From: Eutreptiella sp. 'Long Island Sound 2002'
Taxonomy: Eukaryota > Euglenozoa > Euglenophyceae > Eutreptiales > Eutreptiaceae
NCBI GenBank assembly: GCA_964036045.1
Contig: OZ038394.1
Span: forward strand, 925,805 to 989,804
Direction of reading: 5' to 3'
DNA length: 64,000 bases
Part shown: positions 10,891 through 20,572 of the stretch, piece by piece
Layout: each line of letters begins with the position of its first letter
Position numbering within the stretch: the stretch's first letter is position 1
Made by a program: the position numbers and the translations under genes
Notes under the pieces: generated by a model
Told to the model about the DNA's origin: nothing
The model's input: the letters and a program-made list of their open reading frames with translations, nothing else
Databases searched by the model: none

Positions 10891-11790
10891 CTAGAAGGGA
10901 CAATTGGTCTTCACGGTGAAAAGGGACCACCAGGAAGGCAAGACCTTCTTTTGCTGATGATTCCCCAGTAACATCACTTTCTCCAACTCTGCGCAACGGT
11001 CCTCCAAAGAGGTATTTTGCGATATCAATCGTGCCATCTCTGTATCGTGCTTGGCCTTGACTTGAGACGCCAGCTGAGCTTTAGACTGCAATCTCTGAAT
11101 ATCCAAATCTTGCTTGGCCTTGGTTTGAATTGCCGTCTTAGCTTCACCCTCCATCTTTGCAATTTGAGCATCTTGAGCCAACTTCACCTTGCGTGCCGTC
11201 TGGGCTTCAGCACGCAGCTCTTCAAGATCAGCGTCCCATTTGGCCTTGGCTTTGCGTGCAGTTTGGGATTCTTCCTGCAGTCTTGTAATTTGAGTGTCTT
11301 GTTTCCCCTTGATCTCCCGTGCCGCCCGGGCCGCTTCCTGCATTGTCAAAATTTCAGAATCTTGTCTCTCCTTAATTACCTGGGCCTTCTGGGCCGCTTC
11401 TTGCAGTGTCAAAATTTCAGAATCTTGTCTCTCCTTCATCACCCGGGCCTTCTGGGCTGCAGCCTGCATCTGCAAAATATCAGTGTCTTGCCTCTCCTTT
11501 AGCTTGGCTGCCAACTTGGCTGCCCCCTCCAACTTCGCAATCTCAACGTCATGTTTGGTCTTCATGTTGCGTTGCACCTTGGCGTCGGCCTCGAGCTTTG
11601 CAATTCGGGCCTTATCCTCCTGGCGTTGCTCAGCCATTTCAGCTCTCCCAAATTGCTGTGGCTGCAAGGAGCACCCTGTGCAGTGCACACGAGATTGATG
11701 TGCAATTTTGTCTTCATGGACTGCATAGATTTCTGCACACGTATTCGTACATTTCTTTGAACTTCGCCCCAGCCCACTTACAATTTTCAA
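10891..11790 (-). CDS. Coiled-coil protein made of 21-residue repeats
   Basis: An uninterrupted 299-residue frame. After about 55 residues with three cysteines (CTNTC, CTGC), residues about 60-265 are ten tandem units of exactly 21 residues. An example is QAAAQKARVMKERQDSEIL, with conserved K.RQD.EI at the end of each unit. Twenty-one is three heptads, so the block should form one long continuous coiled coil. The 63-base DNA unit is visible directly, for instance at 11,336 and 11,399. Composition is less GC-rich than the LINEs. I chose the first ATG, and a second at residue 51 (MAEQRQED) is equally possible. No family is recognised. It could be a single-exon gene, an exon, or an element ORF1, since some LINE and DNA-element ORFs carry coiled coils. 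Frames downstream are repetitive. Confidence 0.55.
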   Translation of the reverse strand: MKIVSGLGRSSKKCTNTCAEIYAVHEDKIAHQSRVHCTGCSLQPQQFGRAEMAEQRQEDKARIAKLEADAKVQRNMKTKHDVEIAKLEGAAKLAAKLKERQDTDILQMQAAAQKARVMKERQDSEILTLQEAAQKAQVIKERQDSEILTMQEAARAAREIKGKQDTQITRLQEESQTARKAKAKWDADLEELRAEAQTARKVKLAQDAQIAKMEGEAKTAIQTKAKQDLDIQRLQSKAQLASQVKAKHDTEMARLISQNTSLEDRCAELEKVMLLGNHQQKKVLPSWWSLFTVKTNCPF

Positions 11791-12744
11791 CTGTCAAACC
11801 TTTTGTCAAGTGTGGAAGGGAATGGAATATCTCTCGGGGTCGGTACTGAATGCGCCAACTCGGTGAGTTTTCAGTGGTCGTCGTCATTGTTGCCTGATTT
11901 GTGCCCACTGTGTGTCCCGTAGGGGGGGGTATATGGGGTATATTCAGAAAGCCCTTGAAAAGGGCTATTTGGAACACCCTGGGTCTGCATGCTGTACTGA
12001 CAACCACGGGGGGTCGGGACTATGGGCCATACGCCGACTCCTTCCCGCTTCGGTGCCACTTTCAGGGCGGGGGGGGTCTGGGGGGGGAGGGGGGCAGCCA
12101 GAGGGGGTTGGGGGGGGCTCCGGACCCCTGATTATATGGCTTGAAATGGCGGCCTCATCGCGCTGATCACTTTGAGGTACAAATGCAGGAGCAAAAAATA
12201 TTGCAACGGGAGGGGCGGGGCATACGCAGGTCACAAAGCGCTCCACACATGCACGTCCTGGTATGCATATGCAGCAACAGGGGGGGGGGGGGGGGCATGG
12301 TAGGTGGTACTTTTGTTTAAGGGCATAGCACCCCCGAGTCAATTTCCGACCACTATTGCTAGTGGCGCCCCACCCAAGCCGAACCATGCTGTTTTCAAGG
12401 CAGAGTTGATGTATGTTCTGAAACCCTTTGGAGGAGCGCGGGGAGGGGGGGGGGGGTCTGCACCACGTGCACTACTAGTACTCTGTTTAAAAAAAAAGTT
12501 CTCTCCGCGCACTACGTGCCCACAACATGTGCACATACAGCAGTGGTGCATCGTGTGCAGGAACACGTCGCGTGCCCTTCGTGGGGTGCTCCTCCTTGGG
12601 GTCCCGAAAAATGGGTGATGGAAGTGGTCGAGTTGAAGGAGGTAAAGGAAGGAGGCCTAATAGCGTTAGTCTGGGGGGCGATCAAAGTAGTCCTCCTCTT
12701 CGCTGGACACATCGCTTGTCGGACGGGCTCTTTTTTGTGTGGCC
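11791..12744. other. Intergenic, no gene seen
   Basis: Only short frames and G-runs (near 12,068, 12,080, 12,279, 12,447) are present. A CTTCGGTGCCACTTTCAGG-like phrase at 12,048 resembles one at 13,971 (CTTCGGTGCCAATTTCCAGG), so both are probably repeat fragments. I cannot support a coding region. Confidence 0.5.
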
Positions 12745-13329
12745 TCAAGCGGAGCGTCCCTCCACTTGCGCTCTTTGGCCCGCTTCACTGTGGACTTCAA
12801 TGGCCGTGTCCGACAATCCCCCTCTACAGTGGCCTATGATTCTAAAGGTGGCATAGTTGGGGTACGAGATGTTGTGGGTGGTGTGGAGTGGGAGGAGGAG
12901 GAGGAGGAGGACAAAGATGGTTGCACATTGGGGGCAATTCACACGCCGGTTGGTGCAAGGGTAGGCCTTGGTTGCCGTTGACATTCGGCTCCAAGAGACC
13001 GCCTACGGCTGCGATGGACAAGTACTGACCGCCACCACCGTCCGCCTTCGAGTAGACCTCGATTGCAATGGTAGGCGAATTGTGCAGCCATCCTGTGATC
13101 CACAAAAACCACAAATATTGGCGCGCGACCGTGCCACCTGCCCCTCAATGTGGTGACCACGTAGAATGTGCTGTCCAACGTGCGTGCGCAACACTCGATG
13201 CGGCACGGTCTCGTGGCAAATGCGGCATTTGACACTATTTGGGCCACTTTCTGTTGCCACCTTATCATCAGTGGTGGGCATGCAAGGATAGGGATCCCGC
13301 ATATTACAATAGGGTATCATCCTTGTCAA
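12745..13329 (-). pseudogene. Multi-zinc-finger protein fragment with in-frame TAG
   Basis: A C2H2 finger (KCRICHETVPHRVL...HVGQH, C-x2-C-x12-H-x3-H) is followed by CGFCGSQDGC and a TCP motif. After an in-frame TAG at 13,003 the same frame continues to PCTNRRVNCPQC. The order 'HVG.HIL, then CGFCG..GC, then CP, then PC.N....C..C' is a zinc-binding arrangement I know from uncharacterised proteins of fungi and protists, many close to mobile elements. The naming is from memory and no function is claimed. The TAG makes it a likely pseudogene unless read through. Hydrophobic and poly-Leu sequence after the last Cys pair is probably not coding. Confidence 0.45.
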
Positions 13330-13429
13330 AAGGACTCATTGTGGCCGATTTCTTAATGCATACACCATTGCTTGCTATAGAGCAAAGCAGTAAGCACGAC
13401 AATATGCACTAATGGCTTGTTCAAGAAAG

Positions 13430-13625
13430 AAGAAATCAGAATTGGCTGCCTTCTCGAGGGCCCACAAGTGTGTGGAAATGCTACATAACCCCTGCATTCT
13501 CGGGGATCCCCAAACAAAGAGGGACAAAATCAGAATTGGCTGCCTCACCCCTGCCTTCTCGGGGGCCCACAAGTGGGCGGAAATGCTACATAACCCCTGC
13601 ATTCTCGGGGGTCCCCAACAAAGGG
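13430..13625. repeat. Two tandem units, about 120 bp, shared with 53.3 kb
   Basis: The blocks CAGAATTGGCTGCC, GGGCCCACAAGTG.G.GGAAATG and CTACATAACCCCTGCATTCTC occur twice (13,437 and 13,532). A related unit with GACAAAATCAGAAGTGGCCC and GGGCGGATTGG is tandem at 53,258-53,490. This shows two loci of one repeat family. Confidence 0.65.
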
Positions 13626-13629
13626 GACC

Positions 13630-13955
13630 ACATCAAAGCACAAAAAAAAACACAAAAAAACAAAAAAAAATTCCATTTTGTCCTTGACCCTATCTGGGGT
13701 GCTACAGATTGCCCCCACTGGGGATTGAACCCATGACCTTACAGTTGCAGAGGCACTGCTTTACCCACTAGGGTATGGGCCATCTCTGACATACCTCTGC
13801 ACAGGGGTGGTATTGATATTTGGTCCAAATTGGTTTTCATCCATCATTGGGTTCTCCTGAAAAAACTGCGTATTTTGAGTATAGACACATCGGGTGAAAA
13901 CCCATTTTTTTGACCCTCTAGTGGTTCAAGCAAATTTGCCTTAGGGCACCTTTGG
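13630..13955 (-). mobile_element. tRNA-derived repeat (SINE-like), copy 1
   Basis: On the minus strand, GGCCCATACCCTAGTGGGTAAAG (A-box region, about 13,745-13,782) and GGGTTCAATCCC (B box, about 13,718-13,730) are spaced as in a tRNA. A T-rich tail is on the 3' side (13,640-13,680). Sequence 5' of the tRNA part, including a block at about 13,810-13,860, is shared with 46,915-47,230 in the same orientation. The T tail and pol III boxes suggest a SINE. Whether the shared 5' flank belongs to it is open. Confidence 0.6.
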
Positions 13956-14086
13956 CGCCGATGGTCCGGCACTTCGGTGCCAATTTCCAGGGGGGGTTGG
14001 GGGTTGGCGTAAAGGACCCGGGCCCGGCGAACCCCCCCTGCTGACAACATGTTTTTTTCGTCCCTTTTTGATGGTGCCTGCGTTCC

Positions 14087-15043
14087 TTGCGGCCTCTTTT
14101 TGTCAACAGGCAGCTCCCATGTCTGCATACAAATTTGAACCACGGGCTGTTGCTTCCCCCCATGCACCATAAATGGTTGGAATTTGGTACAACCCCAGAC
14201 CCTGAGAACCTGCAGCCCCATCCTGGCTTTGTCTGGGTGAAATCAGGGTACAGTGAGACCATTGCTTGGCGCAAGGTCTAGCTGACCAAACAGCGCAACG
14301 CGGACCTGACAACTGACAGTCTGTGGGCCATGCCTCTCAACACGGGGTGGGTGCCAGTCAAGGCACGCAGGCTGCAGGATTGGGAAAAACTGAAAAAATA
14401 TGTTCCAATTCACAACCAGCGGGATGTGTGCCCCAATGGGGTCCCTGCCCGTGTGGAAAGGGGCAACAATGAGGACGATTCAGATTCATGATCAATGGGC
14501 AGGGCAGACACGCACATGTAACTGAAAGGCAGGCTATTATCGTGTACGGCTAACCCAGCCCCGGTGACAGAGGTTGCCAGGTGGAGTGATCTTGGCCAAC
14601 CAATGGCGTTCCGGGGACAGGACGTTACGTGTATTCTGCTGTCGTTGTGCTGCCTACTGCATATGATGGTTTCCAAAAGCGCGTTTATCAAATATTTCAT
14701 GGGCTGTCTGGGTCAGTTCCAATCCTCGCCCGGGCGAGAAATGAATTCTTTTTTTCGACTGTTGACCAAAGTTCCACCAAGTATTCATCGAGAGTACACA
14801 AAGCAGGTCATGGGGCAATGTATCCAAGCCACTAAAAAAAGGCTTGATACAGTCACAGCCACCATCAGGTCTGAACGTTGCCTTGAGTTCATCACCAACA
14901 CCACCGTTGACTATCGAATGTCCCATGGGTTGATGGGTTCAAAATCAGAGTGTGACGCTTTTTGCCTTTTATTACCTGACCACGCCGACAACACTTCACT
15001 AGCATTGACACTATCAGTGTCAGACAAGCCCTACCCTCATTAG
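14087..15043 (+). other. Unassigned open frames, possibly a decayed element
   Basis: A 65-residue frame (14,087-14,281) and a 159-residue frame (14,564-15,043, with overlapping 14,629-14,835) lie close together. Peptide features include WLEFGTTPDPENL, PLNTGWVPVKARRLQDWEKL in the gap and SFFRLLTKVPPSIHREYTKQ. Neither matches a family I recognise. Alternating frames over 900 bp suggest one decayed coding region. The 13,956-14,086 stretch shows nothing. Confidence 0.3.
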
Positions 15044-17106
15044 GCATTTGGGTACGAGTCATAGTAGTTAGTGATTGACTTCAATTCAATCACATGCTTT
15101 GCTGCCTTCGCCCCGCAGGCACCATTCAGGGCAAGCCTGAAATAAACAGTGGCGTAAGGCCCCTTGACCAGTGAATAGCTCCTTGTATATTTTGCTGTAA
15201 ATTTTGGTTTTCCCCCCAACTTTTTCTACAAAATGTTTGCAAAAATGAACCCTTTTGATGACTCTTGTGCGCCCCATTAGGATCCTTCCATGGCAAAATC
15301 ATGGAAAACATTTTTCTGCATGCCATAGGTGCTATTGATCACCATATATTCTTTGCAAATATGCTTTGAGTGTTTATTTCGCGCTTCTTTTTTGCCATCA
15401 CTGTTTTGTTCTCGGAAAACTCTGATGGTATGTAATTTTTGTTGTGATGGTTGTGATGTTTGCATGTTGTTGTTTGTTTTTGTGACATTTTCCAGACATA
15501 CCGCACAATTTTGGGATGCCACTATTCATGCTCTATTGTGTTTACATGTTGTTGTTTATTTTTGGGACATTCTCCAAAGAGCCTTGTATATACTTAGGGA
15601 GACAGTTGTTGTGTGTCGAATGTGTTTTGAGCGTTGCTGTTTATTTTGGGACTTGTTCCGGAGCTGCCGTAGGGTTTTTGATACCGTTGTTCATGCTTTG
15701 CTATTGTCTACATGCTGTTTGTTTGTTTTTTTTTTGGAACCACTGCCTTGTATTTTTTTCTGATGCTGCGGCGTATTGCTCCCGTTGCACTCTTCATTGC
15801 TACCCACAATTGCACCCACATCCCAAGCCATGAAATTGATGCACAACAACACATTGAACTCTTCGCTTCATGAAATGTGAAGATTGTGTGTGGGCCCAAT
15901 TGCCCAGCTGCAAGGGAGCGCAACTTAGAAATCGGGAGGCCACTCGGAGCCTTCGCGCTCCCGGGTGCGTGGGCCATCATGGGCCCGGCCCACGACCCAC
16001 TCCACATCCTCCTCCTTCTCTTCATCCCCCTCTTCCTCGGCATCGTCCTCGTCTTCTCCCGCATTCTCCGCCAAACTTGGGGCGCCAAAGTGAGGGGCGA
16101 CTCGAGGCAAATCACCTGTGAGCAGGGAACCACATTTGAGGGAGAGTTAGGGAGAGTCAAAAATGCATGCTCATAGGTAAGGGCGGCTTTAAAAGCCAAG
16201 TGACACCTGTGGCAGGGGGCGTGGTATGGAACAAGCACATCATAACCTGCAAGTTCTTGCTGCAGATCACCCAGAATGCGGATGATAGCACCATGAAGCA
16301 TAGTATTTCCCTTCCGGAGGGGCCATGAGGCAACGGATACTGGGCTCGCATACGCCCCTGTGTCACAGGCGCATGGTCATCACTACACTCAGTTCAATGT
16401 TTTCGCCTTGCTGCACTGCAGCGCAGACCAGTTCGGTGCCAACTGTAGATTCGCATGCGCCACTCCGGGTGGCTTTTGAATGTGCTTTGGCTGTCTGGGC
16501 GTATGGGTCGGCTCGCTCCCACCACCCTCCCACAGCGCCGGTCTAACCTCTCGCTCAGCGCGCCTCTCCCTCTCTGACCTCTCGCTCTGCGGGCCTGTGT
16601 GTGTGTGTGTGTGTGTTTCTTCCTCTCCACCCAAGAGGGCCTTCCGGAGGGGGGCCCCCGTTGAGCGGCATCAGCTCGGCATCCCCCATAAGATGTGTAA
16701 GGGGACAACAGCGTTGCACAAACCTGTAAACAGTAGGGAATAGTGCCAAGATGCCTTGTAGCACGTGGGTAGGCAACGTCCGAACCACAGACATGACGTG
16801 ACCACCCGATTGCCACAAGGCGACGGACACACAGTGTGTGCCCGACCGCTCATGTGGCTAGAGGGTCCACACCCTGAAATTGGATGTTCCTTGCACAAAC
16901 GGAACGGAGTGCCCAAAATGTGGATATGCACGACAAGCGGCACACCTACCCGTTGCGGTATGGCATGCAGCTGTTCACTCCAGCTATGCACACTCAAGGA
17001 GCAGTGACACGAGTTAGGGCAGTTACAGTGCCCAAGAAACAAAAATGGGTGCATATGCTCCTAGGGATGGAGGGGCAGATTGCAAACAAGCTAGGAGCAG
17101 TGTAGG
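15044..17106. other. Low-information region, T-rich tract and acidic frame
   Basis: 15,420-15,760 is rich in TTGTTGTTT and TTTGGGACATT and contains imperfect units of about 83 bp (CATGTTGTTGTTT near 15,463 and 15,546). 15,925-16,110 has a minus-strand frame rich in Glu and Asp that depends on a CTC-rich stretch. A GT dinucleotide run sits at 16,596-16,616. I do not support a gene here. Confidence 0.4.
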
Positions 17107-17436
17107 ATGTTCCTTTTGTGGATGGATCGAGAGAATCACAGGGGGGGGGGGGGGTTGAGTTTGCTGGATATGGAGTCTGGTTTGGGGATGGTGTCAACAA
17201 GAATGAGTCCGTCCCCCTGCCGGTAGCGGACAGACAATCAATAACTAGAGCAGAGTTGACTGCTACTTTGAGGGCACTATAGGGTAAGTGCCCGAGTGTG
17301 CCATTGCATTTGGTAACGGATTTGGAGTTAGTTTTTGTGGGTTTAACAGGCAAGTGCGAGAAGTGGTCACGACATAAATGGGTGGGGTGGAGGGGGCCGT
17401 GGCTGCAGTACAATGCCGTGTGCGTGCTCATGTGGT
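17107..17436 (+). pseudogene. RNase H1-like domain fragment, retroelement type
   Basis: The plus strand reads VPFVDGSRES, a 14-base G-run, then EFAGYGVWFGDG..NESVPLP, QSITRAELTATLRAL, an in-frame TAG, and LHLVTDLELVFVGLTG..EKWSRHKWVGW. FVDGS (first Asp), TRAEL (Glu) and VTD (Asp) are the ordered acidic residues of RNase H, and YGVWFG is the usual strand. The final Asp or His part is not seen. The G-run and the TAG at about 17,279 break it. It probably comes from a LINE with an RNase H domain. Confidence 0.7.
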
Positions 17437-17610
17437 AATGAGATGCTGTGCCTCTTGCCTAATAAACGACGTCGGCTGAGCCAACACCCAACACTCCAAT
17501 AGCACCTGTCACATGGCGGCAAAGTCAAACACCGACGGGTCTATCGCCCAAAAATAAGCTTCACATCCAAGAACCCAGGCTGCCCGTGCTACCACGCACA
17601 TGGCCAAGCC

Positions 17611-17844
17611 CTATGTCCACTTAAGTAAGAGAAGGGCCTCCATAACCAAGAGAGTGTGCATGTCCCACAGCAACCCAATGTCTCCGCACACCAATCTAAG
17701 GGCTTTGAGTACAATGTCGGCAGCCAAGGAGTAGAACTTACTAGCACAAATGGTGTGACGCACTGTTTCTAAGGTCCCACAAAAGACACAATTTGGACGA
17801 TGGAACGGATTTTTGGATCGAGCTCTCATCGTGAGCTTCTGCAA
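17611..17844 (-). pseudogene. RT-associated zinc knuckle fragment
   Basis: A 77-residue minus-strand frame contains NPFHRPNCVFCGTLETVRHTICAS, which matches the C-x2-C...H-x4-C knuckle found downstream of the RT in many LINEs. LRLVCG follows. It is in the opposite orientation to the RNase H scrap 180 bp away, so the two are separate insertions or an inversion. No other part of the element is recognisable. Confidence 0.5.
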
Positions 17845-18720
17845 TCACGCCTTGCGCATAAAGTCTCGCTGCGATCCCAACAGCTGAGGTGATGTAGCTG
17901 AAGCCCGACATCATGATCCTGCCCTTGGCTGAGTGATTCTGTGTGTTTGGCGCCAACATGCAACCCGTCTATGCAAATGGGCTAAAGACAGTACGGGGTT
18001 TGCAAGTTGCAGGACATGCCGGTGCTCTGGGACAGGCCGTCTCACAGAACTGTTGGGGGTTCTATCCCTTGCAAAAGCCGCCACAACAGTAGTGAGGTAG
18101 GTGACCGCCGGGCCATCCGGCTAACCTAAGAATGATGACATAAACTGGTGTGAGCAGTAAGAAAATATGGGCACCAAAGCGGATAGATCGCCGTCCTAGG
18201 ACACAAAGGAATGGGGTAAGTTTCCAGTGTTCATTGGCACACATCCTCGGTGGTGGCCGGACTGCGAGGCCCATGGCCGCGGCATTCTGCAGGGAGGGGG
18301 GTTGTCCCACCGGTCCACGCGGTGAGGCCGGGTCTGCCGCCGCAGCGGCGCGCCCGTCTCCTCCCGCCACATGGGCGCAAGGTACCCGCGCCCAGTGTAC
18401 GGGAGGCGGCCGCTGCGGGGGTCCGGCCGGGGGGCGCGCGCGTAGAGGACCTGGGGGTACCTCCACTGCAGGGCTTGGCCCACAGTGGCCCCCTTGGTCC
18501 CGAACTCGGGGCCGCCCGGGCAATCGACGGCGGTGATCTAGACCCGTTTGTCCTCAGGCCGGTGACCGCAGTGCCACCATCCGTTCCAGGCTCCCACCAG
18601 GAGGTCCTGCAGGCGCAGGACCCCGGGGAGTAGTCCCACAAGGGGGGCCAAGGCACAGACGGTGTGGGCCCAGCCCCGCTGCTGGGGGCGGACCGGGAAC
18701 ACCAGGGTGGCCTGGCGGAA

Positions 18721-19333
18721 CCACCAGCGAACCAAGGTGAGGCCGTGGTGCCGCCGCTGGTGCTCAGTGAGGGGGGCCGGGGGGGGCGGGGCCACGTGCC
18801 CACGCCCCAGTCCCCGGCCTAATCCCCGCCCACGTCCTCTTGGTCCACGCGCCATGTGCGGAAAAGGCTGGCTGCAGGTCGAAAGGGGGCCAGGTCCGGC
18901 CGCTGGGGGGCTGGGGCACGGGTGGAGGGGAGGGGGCCCCTGAGCCGCCGCGTCCCCCGCCCCCCTTGCTCCCTGGTCAGGCAGCGCTTGTCTCCCGCCG
19001 GCTCTCCGGGCCCCTGCCACCAGAACCACCGGAACCACCAGCGAACCAAGGTGAGGCCGTGGTGCCGCCGCTGGTGCTCAGTGAGGGGGGCCGGGGGGGC
19101 CGGGGCCACGTGCCCACGCCCCAGTCCCCGGCCTAATCCCCGCCCACGTCCTCTTGGTCCACGCGCCATGTGCGAAAAAGGCTGGCTGCAGGTCGAAGGG
19201 GGGCCAGGTCCGGCCGCTGGGGGGCTGGGGCACGGGTGGGGGGGAGGGGGGCCCTGAGCCGCCGCGTCCCCCGCCCCCCTTGCTCCCCGGTCAGGCAGCG
19301 CTTGTCTCCCGCCAGCTCTCCGGGCCCCTGCCT
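18721..19333. repeat. Tandem duplication, 314-bp period
   Basis: About 300 bp starting CCACCAGCGAACCAAGGTGA at 18,721 recur from 19,035 with few differences. The shared stretch ends near 19,020 and 19,333 with a TCTCCGGGCCCCTGCC phrase. The low divergence suggests a recent event. Confidence 0.85.
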
Positions 19334-19371
19334 TCCCCTGAGGGGGGGGGGTACGGGGGGGGGGGGCCTCC

Positions 19372-20195
19372 AGCAGCCGTCCCGGTCACACCCGGCGCAA
19401 GGGGGAGCCGGAGTGCCGCGGCGGCTGTGCCCCCTGTCGTACCGGCAACCCCCCACGGTGGCGTGGGGCCCTGCACCACTGCCCGGGCTGGTCCCCGCCC
19501 CCGGAGGGGTCCCAGTGCCATCGCCTCGCCCCGGGGCGCCCTCGTGGGCTGTGGGTGTATAGACACCCTCCAGCCGGGCCGGGGGTCCGGACACTGGGGC
19601 CACCCCGGGGGGGGGGGGGTCGCAGGGGCTGGTACCGCCCCCTCTCCCACCGCCACCAGCGCCGGGCGTGCCCGGTAGGGGGCCAAGGAGCTCTGGCGCG
19701 TCGTCGCCCCCCTGTAGGTTAGCCCCCAGGCCCTAGTCAGTCGCGGCAGGTGGGCCGCCGCATGCGGGTAGGAGGCCATGGTCTACGTCGCTGCCGTGCC
19801 GCGCGTCGAGGCCGGCAGGTTAGGGCGCGGGTTCTCTGGTGCCAGGGGTTGGTGCACACCCCGCCTCTGTCGCTCTCCAGGCAGGCAGTGCCTGTCCCCT
19901 GACTGCCCCCCAGACCTCTGTTTTCCCGGGGGGGGGGGGGGGGGGCGCCGGTCACCATGCCGGTCGCACCCGGTGCGAGGGGGAGCCGCAGTGCCGCGGC
20001 GGCTGAGCCCCCTGTCAACCCGCCAGCCCCCCCACTGCCGCGTGGGGGCCCTTGCCACTGCCCGGGCTGCACACCTCCCCCAAAGGGGACCCAGGGCCAT
20101 CGCCTCGTATCGGGGCGCCCTCGTGGGCTGTGGGCGTATAGACCCCTGCCGGCACGGGGGTCCGGATCCTGAGGCCAGCCCGCGGGGGGGGGGGG
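19372..20195. repeat. Older tandem duplication, about 577-bp period
   Basis: About 240 bp at 19,378-19,618 and 19,955-20,190 share CACCCGG.GC.AGGGGGAGCC, GTGCCGCGGCGGCTG, GGGGCGCCCTCGTGGGCTG and a closing G-run. Divergence is greater than in the 314-bp duplication. Confidence 0.75.
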
Positions 20196-20572
20196 GGCTG
20201 GTACCGCCGCATTTACCACCGCCACCGGCAGCGGGTGCGACCGGCAGGAAGCCAGGGTGCGCGGTCATGTCCCCGCCCCCCCCGCAGGTCACCAGCCCTG
20301 GTCTGGTCAGACACCATGGGCAGTCCGCCGCGTGCAGGCAGAGGGTTAGGAGGAGGAGGACTAAGAACATTAAAGAATGTCCTCGTCCTCCTCGTCGACG
20401 TCGACAACGGCTGTCTCCGCATTGGCCATGGCCAGCTCCCCGTGTGGTCCGGGGCCTCTCGGGTGGTCTCTGGCTTTTGCTGCGCCTCCCCGGACCCCTC
20501 CAGGCGTGTCATCCGAGCCCTGGGGCGCACAGGCTGGGAGCGCCCCTGGCGGGAGCTGCAGGTGGTCCGCTC

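Larger units (their letters stand above)
18062..20572 (-). other. GC-rich block downstream of the ORF1-like frame
   Basis: High GC and long minus-strand frames continue from the ORF1-like region, but with many frame changes and two diverged tandem duplications. Peptides such as GWAHTVCALAPLVGLLPGVL and NGWWHCGHRPEDKR look coding-like. I do not recognise a domain, and no RT motif is visible. It is probably the decayed remainder of the same LINE. Confidence 0.35.

Noticed and set aside
15925-16110. Acidic protein frame on the minus strand
   Set aside because: The Glu/Asp stretch comes from a CTC-rich tract and is only 61 residues long, with no context that supports a gene.
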